A stretch of DNA of 33,189 nt, taken from positions 1-33,189 of the forward strand of contig DGAQ01000057.1 in the NCBI GenBank assembly GCA_002382445.1, in the 5' to 3' direction. Within the stretch, counting starts at the first letter, position 1; each line of letters starts with the position of its first letter. A program made the translations under genes and the position numbers. This DNA is from Porticoccaceae bacterium UBA4026. Lineage in GTDB: Bacteria > Pseudomonadota > Gammaproteobacteria > Pseudomonadales > Porticoccaceae. The notes beneath the pieces are model-generated. The model had not been told where the DNA came from. It searched no databases and saw only the letters and a list, made by a program, of their open reading frames with translations. Shown here one piece after another: positions 5,800 through 14,732 of the stretch.

Positions 5800-8520
5800 G
5801 TGCCGCTTAAATTTTCAGATCAGGGAAGTTCGCTTCAGAAAGCGCTCTCAAACGCACCGCTATTTTTTGACCAAAAACGATTTCTTTTAGATTTAGAGGC
5901 ACAACAGCCTATCTCGGTTTTTCGTAATGCGCTAAACGCAGCTAAGGCGCATTTCAACAACCGATTTCACGAAGGTGAAGACGTTCATACTCTGGTTAAT
6001 GAAACCGCTCGATTTGTCGACCTGATATTACGACTAGCATGGGATCGGTACGAATGGGACAACGACATCAGCTTGATTGCCGTTGGGGGCTATGGAAGAG
6101 GTGAACTACACCCTTTTTCTGACATAGACTTGCTCATTTTAATGCGACGAAATCGCGGAAAAAGATACCAGCAAAGTATCGAGCAATTTTTAACTTTTTT
6201 GTGGGACATCAAACTTGTCATTGGGCACAGCGTACGGTCTCTATCGCAATGCGTTGATGAAGCAAAAGCTGATATCACCATCGCCACCAATCTAATGGAG
6301 ACTCGCCTATTATGTGGCAATGGTAAGCTACTCCAAACCATGCTGAAAAAAACAGGGCCCAATAAAATTTGGGCATCGGCTAAATTCTACAGTGGAAAGG
6401 TCGAAGAACAACGAGCGCGCCATCAAAAGCACGATGACACTGAATATAATCTTGAGCCCAATATAAAAGAAGCTCCCGGAGGCCTCCGCGACATCCAACT
6501 TATCAACTGGACAGCTAAACGCCACTTTCAAGTTCATCGCCGATCACAGTTAGTGATAAAAGGTTTTCTCTCTGAGGAGGAGTACAGGACCCTGCGCCGA
6601 GACGAGGAGTTTCTGTGGAAGGTCCGCTATGGCTTGCACCTAATTGCCGGCCGTGCCGAAGAGCGTCTTCTATTTGATTATCAGCGCAAGCTTTCAGCAA
6701 TGTTCGGTTACACCGATAGTGATGGCAGACTGGGTGTTGAAAAGTTTATGCAGCGCTATTATCAAGTGGTACTTTCAATACGCGAACTCACTGATGTCTT
6801 GCTCCAATATCTGGATGAAGCAATCTATAGAAAAGGTAAAACCAAGTCTGTCGTCGAGATCAATGATCGATTTCTCATTCGTGACAATTATCTAGATACC
6901 GTTGATCCCTTCGTTTTTGTTAAATATCCGTCAGCGCTATTGGAACTGTTTGTCATTTTAGGTGAAAACGACAGTATTATTGGAATAAGAGCCTCTGCCA
7001 TAAGGCAAATCATACTGCATCGAAATTTAATTGATGACGAATTCAGACAAAGCCCCATTAATAAAGGGCTATTCATACGTCTACTGAAGGTTCCGTTTAA
7101 ACTCTCCGACCAACTCCAGCGTATGAATCGTTATGGTATTTTAGGTAAATATCTGCCTGAATTCGGTAAAATAGTGGGGCAAACCCAACATGATTTATTT
7201 CATATATATCCCGTGGACGTGCACACCCTTCAGGTAGTGAGAAATTTACGTCGATTCGTGCGGCCAGAAATGACAAAACTGTTCCCCGTCGCCTCACACA
7301 TCTATAAAAATCTAGGTAAACCCGAGCTAATTATTATTGCAGCTCTATATCACGACATAGCCAAGGGTCGGGGTGGAGATCATTCCAAGTTAGGTGCGGT
7401 CGATGTCATTGCATTTGGACAGAGCCACGGACTGCAACCAGAGGAAATTGATCTTTTAAAATGGCTAGTGGAAAACCATCTTTTAATGTCTACGGTGTCT
7501 CAAAGAGAGGATACGTCTGATCCTGATGTGATATACAAGTTTGCCACCCAAATTGGCGACCTAATGCATCTTGAACATTTATATTTACTCACTGTCGCTG
7601 ATATTAACGCCACTAATCCTAGACTTTGGACAGATTGGAAAGGTTCGCTAATGCATAACCTTTACTTTGAAACTAAACGTGCCCTACAGAATGGTCTTGG
7701 CTCTCCTGAAAAGCGTTCTACCTGGGCAGCTTCGGCGAAAAAGGCTGTTCTTGACCGTCTGGCGGAAATGGACGTCGATGAATCTACAGCCCGAGAGGTA
7801 TGGTATGACGTTGGTGACGAGCTGTTCTTGCGGGAACGTGCGGCTGACATTGCGACCTTTACGGCGGCTATCATAGCTAACAAAGATCCTCTCGAACCTT
7901 TAGTTCTCTTGCGAGATGTTGGCGTAGAGATTCCCATCGCCACGCAAATTTTTATCTACGCCAGAGATCGGGAAAAAATCTTTTCAGTGATCGCTGCAAT
8001 CCTTGAGCAACTTCAGCTCACGATTCAGGACGCTCGACTTCAAACTAACAGTCGCAATGAAGCCTTCGATGTGTTCTACGTTCTGGACGAGGAAGGCCGG
8101 CCAGTGGGGCAAAATACCGAATTCTGCGGAAGGATTGTCAATGCCCTGAAAAAAGGTATCAAGAATCCCAAAGCTGTCAATACTGATGTTCGGCGGCGCA
8201 CATCACGTCAATTAAAGCAACTAACTATGAAGACGACAGTTTCACTGAAAAATGATCCAGAGACTAACACTACGGTGCTAGAGGTCATAACGCCTGATCG
8301 TCCAGGATTACTGGCTCACTTGGGTCGTATATTTCTGCGCTACGAACTCAATCTTTACAACGCTAAAATTGCAACCTTAGGCGAGCGAGTTGAAGATGTG
8401 TTTTACCTAACGGACCGCAACCATTTACCACTCACTGATCCTGATTTTAACCAGTTAATCCAGCAAACTATCTGCGATGAGCTTGATCAACGCAATAGAG
8501 AAAATACCCATGACGCTTAG
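5800..8520 (+). CDS. glnD: [Protein-PII] uridylyltransferase / uridylyl-removing enzyme
   Basis: GlnD uridylylates the PII signalling protein when glutamine is low and removes UMP when it is high, so it is the primary nitrogen sensor. The 906-residue protein has a nucleotidyltransferase domain at about residues 60-200, with GGYGRGELHPFSDIDLL giving the catalytic GG...D-x-D. A helical linker follows (LEPNIKEAPGGLRDIQ, strongly conserved in GlnD). An HD domain around residue 518 (YHDIAKGRGGDHSK) carries the uridylyl-removing activity. Two C-terminal ACT domains start near residues 716 and 824 and bind glutamine. Translation starts at GTG 5800, ten bases after AGGAA. Both active-site motifs are intact. 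Confidence 0.97.
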   Translation: MPLKFSDQGSSLQKALSNAPLFFDQKRFLLDLEAQQPISVFRNALNAAKAHFNNRFHEGEDVHTLVNETARFVDLILRLAWDRYEWDNDISLIAVGGYGRGELHPFSDIDLLILMRRNRGKRYQQSIEQFLTFLWDIKLVIGHSVRSLSQCVDEAKADITIATNLMETRLLCGNGKLLQTMLKKTGPNKIWASAKFYSGKVEEQRARHQKHDDTEYNLEPNIKEAPGGLRDIQLINWTAKRHFQVHRRSQLVIKGFLSEEEYRTLRRDEEFLWKVRYGLHLIAGRAEERLLFDYQRKLSAMFGYTDSDGRLGVEKFMQRYYQVVLSIRELTDVLLQYLDEAIYRKGKTKSVVEINDRFLIRDNYLDTVDPFVFVKYPSALLELFVILGENDSIIGIRASAIRQIILHRNLIDDEFRQSPINKGLFIRLLKVPFKLSDQLQRMNRYGILGKYLPEFGKIVGQTQHDLFHIYPVDVHTLQVVRNLRRFVRPEMTKLFPVASHIYKNLGKPELIIIAALYHDIAKGRGGDHSKLGAVDVIAFGQSHGLQPEEIDLLKWLVENHLLMSTVSQREDTSDPDVIYKFATQIGDLMHLEHLYLLTVADINATNPRLWTDWKGSLMHNLYFETKRALQNGLGSPEKRSTWAASAKKAVLDRLAEMDVDESTAREVWYDVGDELFLRERAADIATFTAAIIANKDPLEPLVLLRDVGVEIPIATQIFIYARDREKIFSVIAAILEQLQLTIQDARLQTNSRNEAFDVFYVLDEEGRPVGQNTEFCGRIVNALKKGIKNPKAVNTDVRRRTSRQLKQLTMKTTVSLKNDPETNTTVLEVITPDRPGLLAHLGRIFLRYELNLYNAKIATLGERVEDVFYLTDRNHLPLTDPDFNQLIQQTICDELDQRNRENTHDA

Positions 8521-8550
8521 TGGCAAGCAACAGAGAGTCGGCAACAGTCA

Positions 8551-9774
8551 ATGAATACTAATCTAGCGCTGTTACAGGCCTATCCGTTTGAGCGCCTAAA
8601 TCAACTAAAAGCAGGAATTACTCCGCCAGCGCACTTAACTCATATTTCACTTTCCATAGGCGAGCCCAAGCACCCTGCCCCAAAATTTGTCAAACAGGCT
8701 TTAATTAAATCAATTGATACATTAGCTCATTACCCCTCAACGCGAGGTTCAATTGAACTTAGAACGGCTATTGCGCAGTGGCTCGAGCAGCGGTTTCATC
8801 TCGATAAAGATAGCCTTGACCCAGAATCCCAAATTTTACCGGTCTGTGGTACCCGTGAAGCAATATTCGCGTTCACCCAGGCGGTCATAAGTCCAAACAA
8901 TGGCTCAACTAAACCCATTGTAATAACTCCAAATCCGTTCTATCAAATTTATGAAGGTTCAGCCATTCTTGCTGGAGCAGAACCCTATTACTTAGAATGT
9001 AACCCTGAAAATGGATTTGTCCCAGACCTAAATTCAGTACCAATAGCGATCTGGGAACGTTGCCAACTTCTCCATCTATGCTCTCCGGGAAATCCCACTG
9101 GAGCAGTGATGTCAATCGCACAGATGCAACATGCAGTGCATCTGGCGGATCAATACGACTTTGTTATTGCTAGCGACGAATGTTACTCGGAAGTTTACCT
9201 TGATGAGCGCAACCCGCCGCCAGGTTTACTTGAAGCCTGCCAAAAGATGGGTCGTACCGACTCCGCCCGATGTGTGGTTTTTCATAGTCTGTCAAAACGT
9301 TCAAACCTTCCAGGGTTGAGATCGGGTTTCGTCGCTGGAGATGAATCTATTTTGAAGCAGTTTTTCAACTATAGAACCTACCACGGCTGCAGTATGTCCT
9401 TACCGGTACAAATTGCCTCCACAGCGGCATGGCAAGATGAGAACCATACCATCGAAAATAGAACTCTCTACCGTGAAAAATTTTCAGCTGTAACAGATAT
9501 ACTAAGAAGCTGCATGAGCTTCCCAGAGCCTGAAGCCAGTTTCTATCTTTGGCCAGAGACTCCTATTGATGATATGCAGTTTGCGAAAATGCTCTATTCT
9601 CAGCAGAACGTAACCTTACTCCCCGGTCAGTTTTTATCCAGACAAACCCCCGCAACTAACCCAGGATTAAATCGAGTGAGGATAGCTTTAGTCGCTGAAA
9701 TCAATGAGTGTATCGAGGCGGCTCTGCGCATCAAGCAATTCATTAGCTCTTTAGACACATCAAAAGGCACTTAG
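8551..9774 (+). CDS. dapC: N-succinyldiaminopimelate aminotransferase (class I/II PLP enzyme)
   Basis: DapC transaminates N-succinyl-2-amino-6-ketopimelate to N-succinyl-LL-diaminopimelate in the succinylase branch of lysine and peptidoglycan precursor synthesis. The 407-residue protein shows fold-type-I aminotransferase features: LHLCSPGNPTGAVM (substrate-side Asn), ASDECYSEVYLDE (Asp for the PLP pyridine nitrogen), and FHSLSKRSNLPGLRSGF with the Schiff-base lysine and phosphate-binding Arg. Specificity rests on context. It lies between glnD and dapD, as in Pseudomonas, and its N-terminal MNTNLALLQAYPFERLNQL resembles DapC proteins. The next gene begins one base after its stop. Confidence 0.92.
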   Translation: MNTNLALLQAYPFERLNQLKAGITPPAHLTHISLSIGEPKHPAPKFVKQALIKSIDTLAHYPSTRGSIELRTAIAQWLEQRFHLDKDSLDPESQILPVCGTREAIFAFTQAVISPNNGSTKPIVITPNPFYQIYEGSAILAGAEPYYLECNPENGFVPDLNSVPIAIWERCQLLHLCSPGNPTGAVMSIAQMQHAVHLADQYDFVIASDECYSEVYLDERNPPPGLLEACQKMGRTDSARCVVFHSLSKRSNLPGLRSGFVAGDESILKQFFNYRTYHGCSMSLPVQIASTAAWQDENHTIENRTLYREKFSAVTDILRSCMSFPEPEASFYLWPETPIDDMQFAKMLYSQQNVTLLPGQFLSRQTPATNPGLNRVRIALVAEINECIEAALRIKQFISSLDTSKGT

Positions 9775-9775
9775 T

Positions 9776-10429
9776 ATGCTCAAGAAAGCACGTGCAGCCT
9801 TTATTTTGGAGCGCCTAACTGAGCTCTACCCTGAGACACCGACGCCACTTCTGCACAGTGACCACTTTACGCTTTTAGTAGCGGTGCTGTTGAGTGCGCA
9901 ATGCACGGATGAACGAGTTAACAAGGTCACCCCTGCCTTATTTGCCGCGGCCGACAATCCCTATGATATGCAGCAGCTTCCTTTAGACACTATTTACAAG
10001 ATCGTGCGCCCCTGTGGTCTTGCTCCACAAAAATCCAAAGCAATCTCAGATTTATCTAAAATATTAGTCGCCCAATACAATGGTGAAGTGCCAGAAGATA
10101 TTGACCTGTTAGAGACTCTGCCCGGCGTTGGCCACAAAACGGCCAGCGTGGTCATGTCTCAGGGTTTCGGACACCCCGCCTTCCCTGTCGACACCCATAT
10201 TCACCGTTTAGCACAGCGCTGGGGCCTAACAAAAGGTAAGAATGTAACCCAAACAGAGCGTGATTTAAAAAAGCTCTTTAAGAGAGAATATTGGAACAGC
10301 TTACACTTGCAAATCATCTTTTATGGTCGAGAATTTTGTTCAGCTCGCGGTTGTGACGGAAGAGTCTGTGATATTTGCACCACCTGCTACCCTAATCGCA
10401 AAAATCCCTTTGTCGCAAAAAAACCTTAA
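9776..10429 (+). CDS. nth: Endonuclease III, DNA glycosylase/AP lyase
   Basis: Nth excises oxidised pyrimidines and cleaves the resulting abasic site. The 217-residue protein has the helix-hairpin-helix LETLPGVGHKTASVV, with the catalytic Lys of GHKTA, and AFPVDTHIHRL with the catalytic Asp. The C-terminal iron-sulfur segment has five cysteines, at about 188, 193, 198, 201 and 204, rather than the textbook C-x6-C-x2-C-x5-C. A [4Fe-4S] cluster is still plausible with four of them, but the spacing is unusual. The ATG follows the dapC stop by one base, so it is in the dap operon. Its placement between dapC and the yffB-like gene differs from the Pseudomonas order as I know it. Confidence 0.95.
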   Translation: MLKKARAAFILERLTELYPETPTPLLHSDHFTLLVAVLLSAQCTDERVNKVTPALFAAADNPYDMQQLPLDTIYKIVRPCGLAPQKSKAISDLSKILVAQYNGEVPEDIDLLETLPGVGHKTASVVMSQGFGHPAFPVDTHIHRLAQRWGLTKGKNVTQTERDLKKLFKREYWNSLHLQIIFYGREFCSARGCDGRVCDICTTCYPNRKNPFVAKKP

Positions 10430-10444
10430 TCAATCGAAGGTTTT
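10420..10444 (+). terminator. Weak hairpin over the nth stop codon
   Basis: AAAACCTT (10420-10427) and AAGGTTTT (10437-10444) are perfect 8-bp inverted repeats with a 9-base loop. The 3' arm ends in four T residues, then CAAAAGCTATTTTTG. The stem overlaps the nth stop codon. It is A/T-rich and may be only a weak terminator or an RNA-stabilising hairpin. A possible extended -10 (TGTTATCAT, 10458-10466) follows and could start a yffB-dapD transcript. Confidence 0.35.
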
Positions 10445-10496
10445 CAAAAGCTATTTTTGTTATCATGGGGCTTCTTTTTAGAGAGTTATTTGACCT

Positions 10497-10850
10497 GTGA
10501 TCACCCTATTTGGCATCAAGAACTGCGATACGGTAAAAAAAGCGCGACGCTGGCTGGCTGATAATGATATCCAATATGCCTTCCACGATGTTCGTGCTGA
10601 CGGGCTCCAGCTAGAGAAAATTGCAGAGTGGATCGCAAAAACAGACTGGGAAATCGTTTTAAATCGCCGCGGAACAACCTGGCGAAAATTGGATGCTAGC
10701 CTTCAGGAAAATACTAGTGAAAATAGCGTCGCAGAGCTTTTGCTTGCGAATCCAGCAATGATTAAACGTCCCATATTGGATGTTAATGGCGTTATTAGCA
10801 TTGGCTTTAAACCCCAGTTGTATCATTCAATATTTAATTCAATCAAATAA
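10497..10850 (+). CDS. yffB: YffB-like ArsC/Spx-family thioredoxin-fold protein
   Basis: The 117-residue product matches the small ArsC-like family that includes E. coli YffB. It begins MITLFGIKNCDTVKKARRWL, with a single Cys at residue 10 at the head of the first helix. RRGTTWRKLD and PAMIKRPILDVNG, the cis-proline region, follow. YffB proteins have a thioredoxin fold and are thought to act on glutathione or thiols; arsenate reduction is not established for them. The start is GTG 10497 and only a weak GAGAG precedes it. The neighbours dapC and dapD flank yffB homologues in Pseudomonas too, so the association is old, although the functional link to lysine synthesis is unknown. Confidence 0.9.
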   Translation: MITLFGIKNCDTVKKARRWLADNDIQYAFHDVRADGLQLEKIAEWIAKTDWEIVLNRRGTTWRKLDASLQENTSENSVAELLLANPAMIKRPILDVNGVISIGFKPQLYHSIFNSIK

Positions 10851-10866
10851 GAGTAAGAGTAAACTG

Positions 10867-11895
10867 ATGAGTAGTCTTTATAGTTTTGGTATAGGTGTCG
10901 GCACTAAGAACAGTCGCGGAGATTGGTTAGAGGTTTTCTATCCAGTCCCCTTGCTATACCCAACTAAAGAGCTAGGCAGTATTGTCACATCAAGCTTAGG
11001 TGTTCAGTCAGGCGACATCGAACCCACCACCGATCAACTGTTAGCCCTTTACTCTGCATTAAACTATAGGGGTCATACTGACCTTGCCAAGTCAGTCAAG
11101 GTATTGCTCGAATCGAATCGCCCAGTATCAGTGACTCTGTTGACCTCCGACACGGCACCCTGCTCAGTACCACAGGCTTATCTGAAGTTACATTTGCTCT
11201 CACATCGCTTGGTAAAACCTCATCAAACGGATCTTTCAGGTATTTTCGGCGTGCTAAAAAATGTCGCCTGGACCAGTGCCGGAGCCATTGATATTGAGGA
11301 ACTTCCAGGCAAACTATTACAAGCTCGACTCGATGGAAAGCCACTAAGTGTCGACTGTGTAGACAAGTTTCCTAAAATGGTTGATTACGTCGTTCCCAGT
11401 GGAATCCGTATTGCAGACACAAGCCGTGTGCGTCTCGGCGCTTATGTCGGTGAAGGGACCACAGTGATGCACGAAGGATTCATTAACTTTAACGCCGGCA
11501 CAGAGGGCCCCAATATGATTGAAGGCCGCGTATCTGCGGGCGTTTTCTGTGGCGCTGGCTCCGATGTTGGCGGTGGCGCCTCTATTATGGGCACCCTATC
11601 CGGCGGCGGCAGTATGGTCATTTCCCTCGGTGAAAAATGTCTTCTAGGCGCTAACTCAGGCGCGGGAATCTCCTTAGGAGATCGTTGCACTATTGAAGCA
11701 GGGCTTTATATTACGGCCGGCACTATAGTGACTCTGCTGGATGCGCAAAATAGGATTAGCGGTAAAGCTAAAGCAAGAGAGCTTTCGGGGCATAGCGACT
11801 TGCTGTTTCGTCGAAACTCACTATCAGGCGCTGTTGAATGTCTGACGAATCGAACCGCCGTCGAATTAAACGAAGACCTGCACTCGTCTAATTAG
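10867..11895 (+). CDS. dapD: 2,3,4,5-tetrahydropyridine-2,6-dicarboxylate N-succinyltransferase (long form)
   Basis: DapD transfers succinyl from succinyl-CoA to tetrahydrodipicolinate, the step before DapC. The 342-residue protein starts MSSLYSFGIGVGTKN, as in the long Pseudomonas-type DapD rather than the 274-residue E. coli type. Its C-terminal half is a left-handed beta-helix of hexapeptide repeats, with VRLGAYVGEGTTVMHEGFIN and the glycine-rich GRVSAGVFCGAGSDVGGGAS segment. The reading frame is open 29 codons further upstream, inside yffB, but ATG 10867 follows GAGTAAGAG and gives the family N-terminus. It ends this plus-strand operon, and the next gene is convergent. Confidence 0.95.
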   Translation: MSSLYSFGIGVGTKNSRGDWLEVFYPVPLLYPTKELGSIVTSSLGVQSGDIEPTTDQLLALYSALNYRGHTDLAKSVKVLLESNRPVSVTLLTSDTAPCSVPQAYLKLHLLSHRLVKPHQTDLSGIFGVLKNVAWTSAGAIDIEELPGKLLQARLDGKPLSVDCVDKFPKMVDYVVPSGIRIADTSRVRLGAYVGEGTTVMHEGFINFNAGTEGPNMIEGRVSAGVFCGAGSDVGGGASIMGTLSGGGSMVISLGEKCLLGANSGAGISLGDRCTIEAGLYITAGTIVTLLDAQNRISGKAKARELSGHSDLLFRRNSLSGAVECLTNRTAVELNEDLHSSN

Positions 11896-11953
11896 CACTT
11901 ATTACCTACATTAGCCGGGGGAGCTTCTCTTTGCTTAACTACCTCACCTTCTG

Positions 11954-13291
11954 TCATGCGCCCAAAAGACTCTGGCCACAGACTCTAACAATGTTGCCAT
12001 TCATTCCCGAGGCCTGGGGGCTGACAAAAAAGCCAATCACTTCAGCGACATCAATGGGCAATCCGCCCTGTCCGAGTGATGACAACCTGCGACCCATTTG
12101 CCGAGTTACGAAGGGTATGGCGGCGGTCATCTGAGTTTCGATAAAGCCAGGCGCCACAGCATTAATTGTAATGCCTCTTTCGGCGCAGGAATCCGCCAAG
12201 GTCTCAACCATACCTATTATCGCTGATTTGGAAAAAGCGTAATTAGTCTGTCCAACGTTGCCGGCGATACCGCTAATAGAGGCGACACCAATAATTTTAC
12301 CACCATCATCTAAAAGATCCGTTGCTAGCAGGGCGCCATTAATGCGCTGAACGCTACCCAGATTGACTTGCATCAGCCCATTCCATTGTCGGTCGCTCAT
12401 GCGAGACAACATCTTATCTCTGGTTACACCCGCATTATGAATAATAGCCTGTAGCTTTGTACATTGGCCCAGGCAAAAGTCTCGCAGTACCTCCGCAGCA
12501 CCCTCACTGGTAATATCCAGTGGTAATGCAAAGCCACCCAGCCTGTTCATAGCTGTGGTTAGATCAGCTTCTGACTGAGGTACATCTACGCCGATAATAG
12601 TGGCGCCGTCCCTTGTTAGTACCTCAGCAATACCGAGTCCTATGCCTCTAGCGGCACCGGTCACTGCAATCATCTTACCCAGCAATGGCCTTTCCCAATC
12701 CGCCTCCACCGGAGATACTGGCCTACTAACGGTGAGTATCTGCGCATTCAAAAAAGCTGAACCTGCTGAGAGTAAAAACCGAAGAGGAGCCCGTAGAGAG
12801 ACTTCACCACCTTTGTCGACAAGAATCAAATTCGCGGTGGCCCCATTTCGACCAATTTCTTTAGCCAAGGATTTTATAAATCCATATAACCCTCGCTGCA
12901 AAGTGCCATGGTCAGAGTCACCGGCGGCACTGGGCTTCAAACCAATGACTATTACCCGGCCATTAGATGCTAGGGTTTTTAAATTTTTCTGGAAAAACTC
13001 ATAAATTTGGCTACTTTGCTCTGCACTTGAAATCCCGGAGGCGTCATAGATCAGATAACCCTTGCCGTCCATAGCGCTGCCACAAACCCGTAGCTGCGTC
13101 TCTTGAAGACATTGCATAATCGCATCATCAAAAGCCGATCCATCACTGGCTCCTATTAATACTTGACCGACCAGTTGATGAGGTGCATCGGGATTTTCTC
13201 GAATTAGAGAGACAGGTTCCGGCAAGCCCATAGCGGAAAAAAGTTTTTTGCCCAAGTTTGAGTTAGCTAACTCCAAATATTTATCTGACAC
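11954..13291 (-). CDS. High-molecular-weight 3-oxoacyl-ACP/CoA reductase (FabG4-like)
   Basis: This 445-residue SDR is longer than ordinary FabG (about 245). The first roughly 200 residues form a degenerate flavodoxin-like/Rossmann domain (RVIVIGLKPSAAGDSD). The active SDR domain follows: cofactor loop TGAARGIG at 211-218, HNAGVTRDKML with the NAG motif, catalytic Ser338, Tyr351 and Lys355 (NYAFSKSA), and a C-terminal GGLPIDVAEVIGFF. HMW FabG enzymes (Mycobacterium FabG4 type) are NADH-dependent and act on long-chain 3-oxoacyl-CoA or -ACP. It is divergent from a FadI-like thiolase, a pairing that suggests the thiolase supplies or consumes its 3-oxoacyl substrate. The true direction, synthesis or degradation, is unknown. 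Confidence 0.9.
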   Translation of the reverse strand: MSDKYLELANSNLGKKLFSAMGLPEPVSLIRENPDAPHQLVGQVLIGASDGSAFDDAIMQCLQETQLRVCGSAMDGKGYLIYDASGISSAEQSSQIYEFFQKNLKTLASNGRVIVIGLKPSAAGDSDHGTLQRGLYGFIKSLAKEIGRNGATANLILVDKGGEVSLRAPLRFLLSAGSAFLNAQILTVSRPVSPVEADWERPLLGKMIAVTGAARGIGLGIAEVLTRDGATIIGVDVPQSEADLTTAMNRLGGFALPLDITSEGAAEVLRDFCLGQCTKLQAIIHNAGVTRDKMLSRMSDRQWNGLMQVNLGSVQRINGALLATDLLDDGGKIIGVASISGIAGNVGQTNYAFSKSAIIGMVETLADSCAERGITINAVAPGFIETQMTAAIPFVTRQMGRRLSSLGQGGLPIDVAEVIGFFVSPQASGMNGNIVRVCGQSLLGA

Positions 13292-13415
13292 TCTTAATCA
13301 CCCTATTTAAATATAGTACCCAACATTTTACTCCCTGCCCCTCAAATAAGATTGACCTAAATGACAATCGGAGAATCACAGCAGTCATTGGTTTCCTCAG
13401 CCAGATCACCTATCC

Positions 13416-13432
13416 TTGGTACCTAATTGAAA
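13416..13432 (+). promoter_or_regulatory. TTGGTACCTAATTGAAA, shared motif upstream of the FadI-like thiolase
   Basis: The 17-base sequence TTGGTACCTAATTGAAA lies 20 bases before the thiolase start. It matches TTGGCACCTAATCGAAA upstream of the acyl-CoA dehydrogenase operon (28956-28972) at 15 of 17 positions, and both differences are C/T. Conservation between two unrelated intergenic regions beside fatty-acid genes suggests a binding site of a common regulator. No palindrome is evident at this copy, so it may be one half of a tandem site. Confidence 0.45.
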
Positions 13433-13451
13433 AACCCACTGGAACATCATC

Positions 13452-14732
13452 ATGACCGAGATTCGTAAAGTAGCCATTGTCGGCGGAAGTAGAATTCCAT
13501 TCGTACGCAGTAATACAGCCTATAGCCACGCAAGTAACATGGATATGTTGACTGCCGCTCTGCAAGGTTTGGTGCAACGCTTTGATCTAGAAGGTGAGCG
13601 TTTGGGTGAGGTGGTCGCTGGCGCGGTAATGAAGCACTCAAGAGATTTTAACTTGGCTCGCGAGGCCACTCTCGATTCTGGACTCTCACTGCAAACTCCA
13701 GCATATGACATTCAACAGGCCTGCGGCACTGGCTTAGAAGCCGCCATATTGGTTGCAAACAAGATTGCACTCGGCCAAATCGAATCTGGCATTGCCGGCG
13801 GTACAGATACGGCAAGCGATGCTCCGATTGCCCTCAATGAAAAATACCGCCACATGATTCTCAATCTAAATCGCGCTAAGACTTTCGGTCAGCGTTTAAA
13901 GCTTTTTACTAGCATCCGGCCTAGCTTTATAATGCCTCTGCTTCCAGCTAATGCAGAACCTCGGACTGGCCTGTCCATGGGTCAACATTGCGAGCTAATG
14001 GTCAAACAGTGGGGTATTAGTCGTGAAGATCAAGATCAGTTGACGTTTAACAGCCACCAAAACCTAATTGCAGCCTACAATAGAGGTTTCTTTGATGATC
14101 TTGTAAGACCCTTTAATGGCGTTGAGCGTGACGGTATAATGAGGGACACTCCTCTTGAAAAACTAGCAACACTAAAGCCAGCTTATGACAGTGAAAATGG
14201 CACCTTAACCGCAGCCAACTCTACCACCCTAACTGACGGTGCAGCCGCCGTACTTCTAGCCAGTGAAGACTGGGCAAAAGAGCGCAATCTTCCTATTCAG
14301 GCTTATCTAACCCACAGCGAAGTGACTGCCGTAGATTTCTACAGCCAAGGTGAGCAAAGCGAAGGTTTGCTTATGGCGCCCGCCTATGCTGTACCTCGCT
14401 TGTTAGCTAGAGCTGGACTGACGTTGCAAGACTTTGACTTCTATGAAATTCATGAAGCTTTTGCCGCCCAAGCTCTCTGCACCATGAAAGCGTGGGAAGA
14501 CCCAGATTTCTGTAAAAATAAACTCGGCCTAGACAGCCCTCTGGGGAGCATTGATCGATCAAAACTTAATGTTAATGGCTCTAGTGTGGCAACAGGGCAC
14601 CCCTTTGCGGCAACAGGGCCCCGAATCATTGCAACACTAGCCAAGTTATTAGAGCAAAACGGAGCTGGCCGTGGCCTTATCTCTATCTGTGCTGCCGGTG
14701 GCCAGGGCGTTACAGCTATAATCGAAAGATAG
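13452..14732 (+). CDS. FadI-like acetyl-CoA C-acyltransferase (thiolase)
   Basis: Thiolases cleave 3-oxoacyl-CoA with CoA, or condense acyl-CoAs in reverse. The 426-residue protein has the nucleophilic Cys at residue 91 (IQQACGTGLEAA), EIHEAFAAQ, the His of NVNGSSVATGHPFAATGPR and the second Cys in ICAAGGQG. Its length, and the NEKYRHMILNLNRAKTFGQR loop segment, fit the FadI/trifunctional-beta type better than the short biosynthetic thiolases. It is divergently transcribed from the HMW FabG with a 160-base shared upstream region. Substrate chain length cannot be read from sequence. The gene appears intact. Confidence 0.93.
   Translation: MTEIRKVAIVGGSRIPFVRSNTAYSHASNMDMLTAALQGLVQRFDLEGERLGEVVAGAVMKHSRDFNLAREATLDSGLSLQTPAYDIQQACGTGLEAAILVANKIALGQIESGIAGGTDTASDAPIALNEKYRHMILNLNRAKTFGQRLKLFTSIRPSFIMPLLPANAEPRTGLSMGQHCELMVKQWGISREDQDQLTFNSHQNLIAAYNRGFFDDLVRPFNGVERDGIMRDTPLEKLATLKPAYDSENGTLTAANSTTLTDGAAAVLLASEDWAKERNLPIQAYLTHSEVTAVDFYSQGEQSEGLLMAPAYAVPRLLARAGLTLQDFDFYEIHEAFAAQALCTMKAWEDPDFCKNKLGLDSPLGSIDRSKLNVNGSSVATGHPFAATGPRIIATLAKLLEQNGAGRGLISICAAGGQGVTAIIER

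Noticed and set aside
10780..10866. In-frame 29-codon upstream extension of dapD
   Set aside because: It lies inside yffB, has no family similarity, and ATG 10867 has a ribosome binding site and the family N-terminus.
12600..13004. 134-codon plus-strand reading frame
   Set aside because: It is antisense to the well-supported HMW FabG and has a composition typical of a shadow frame.
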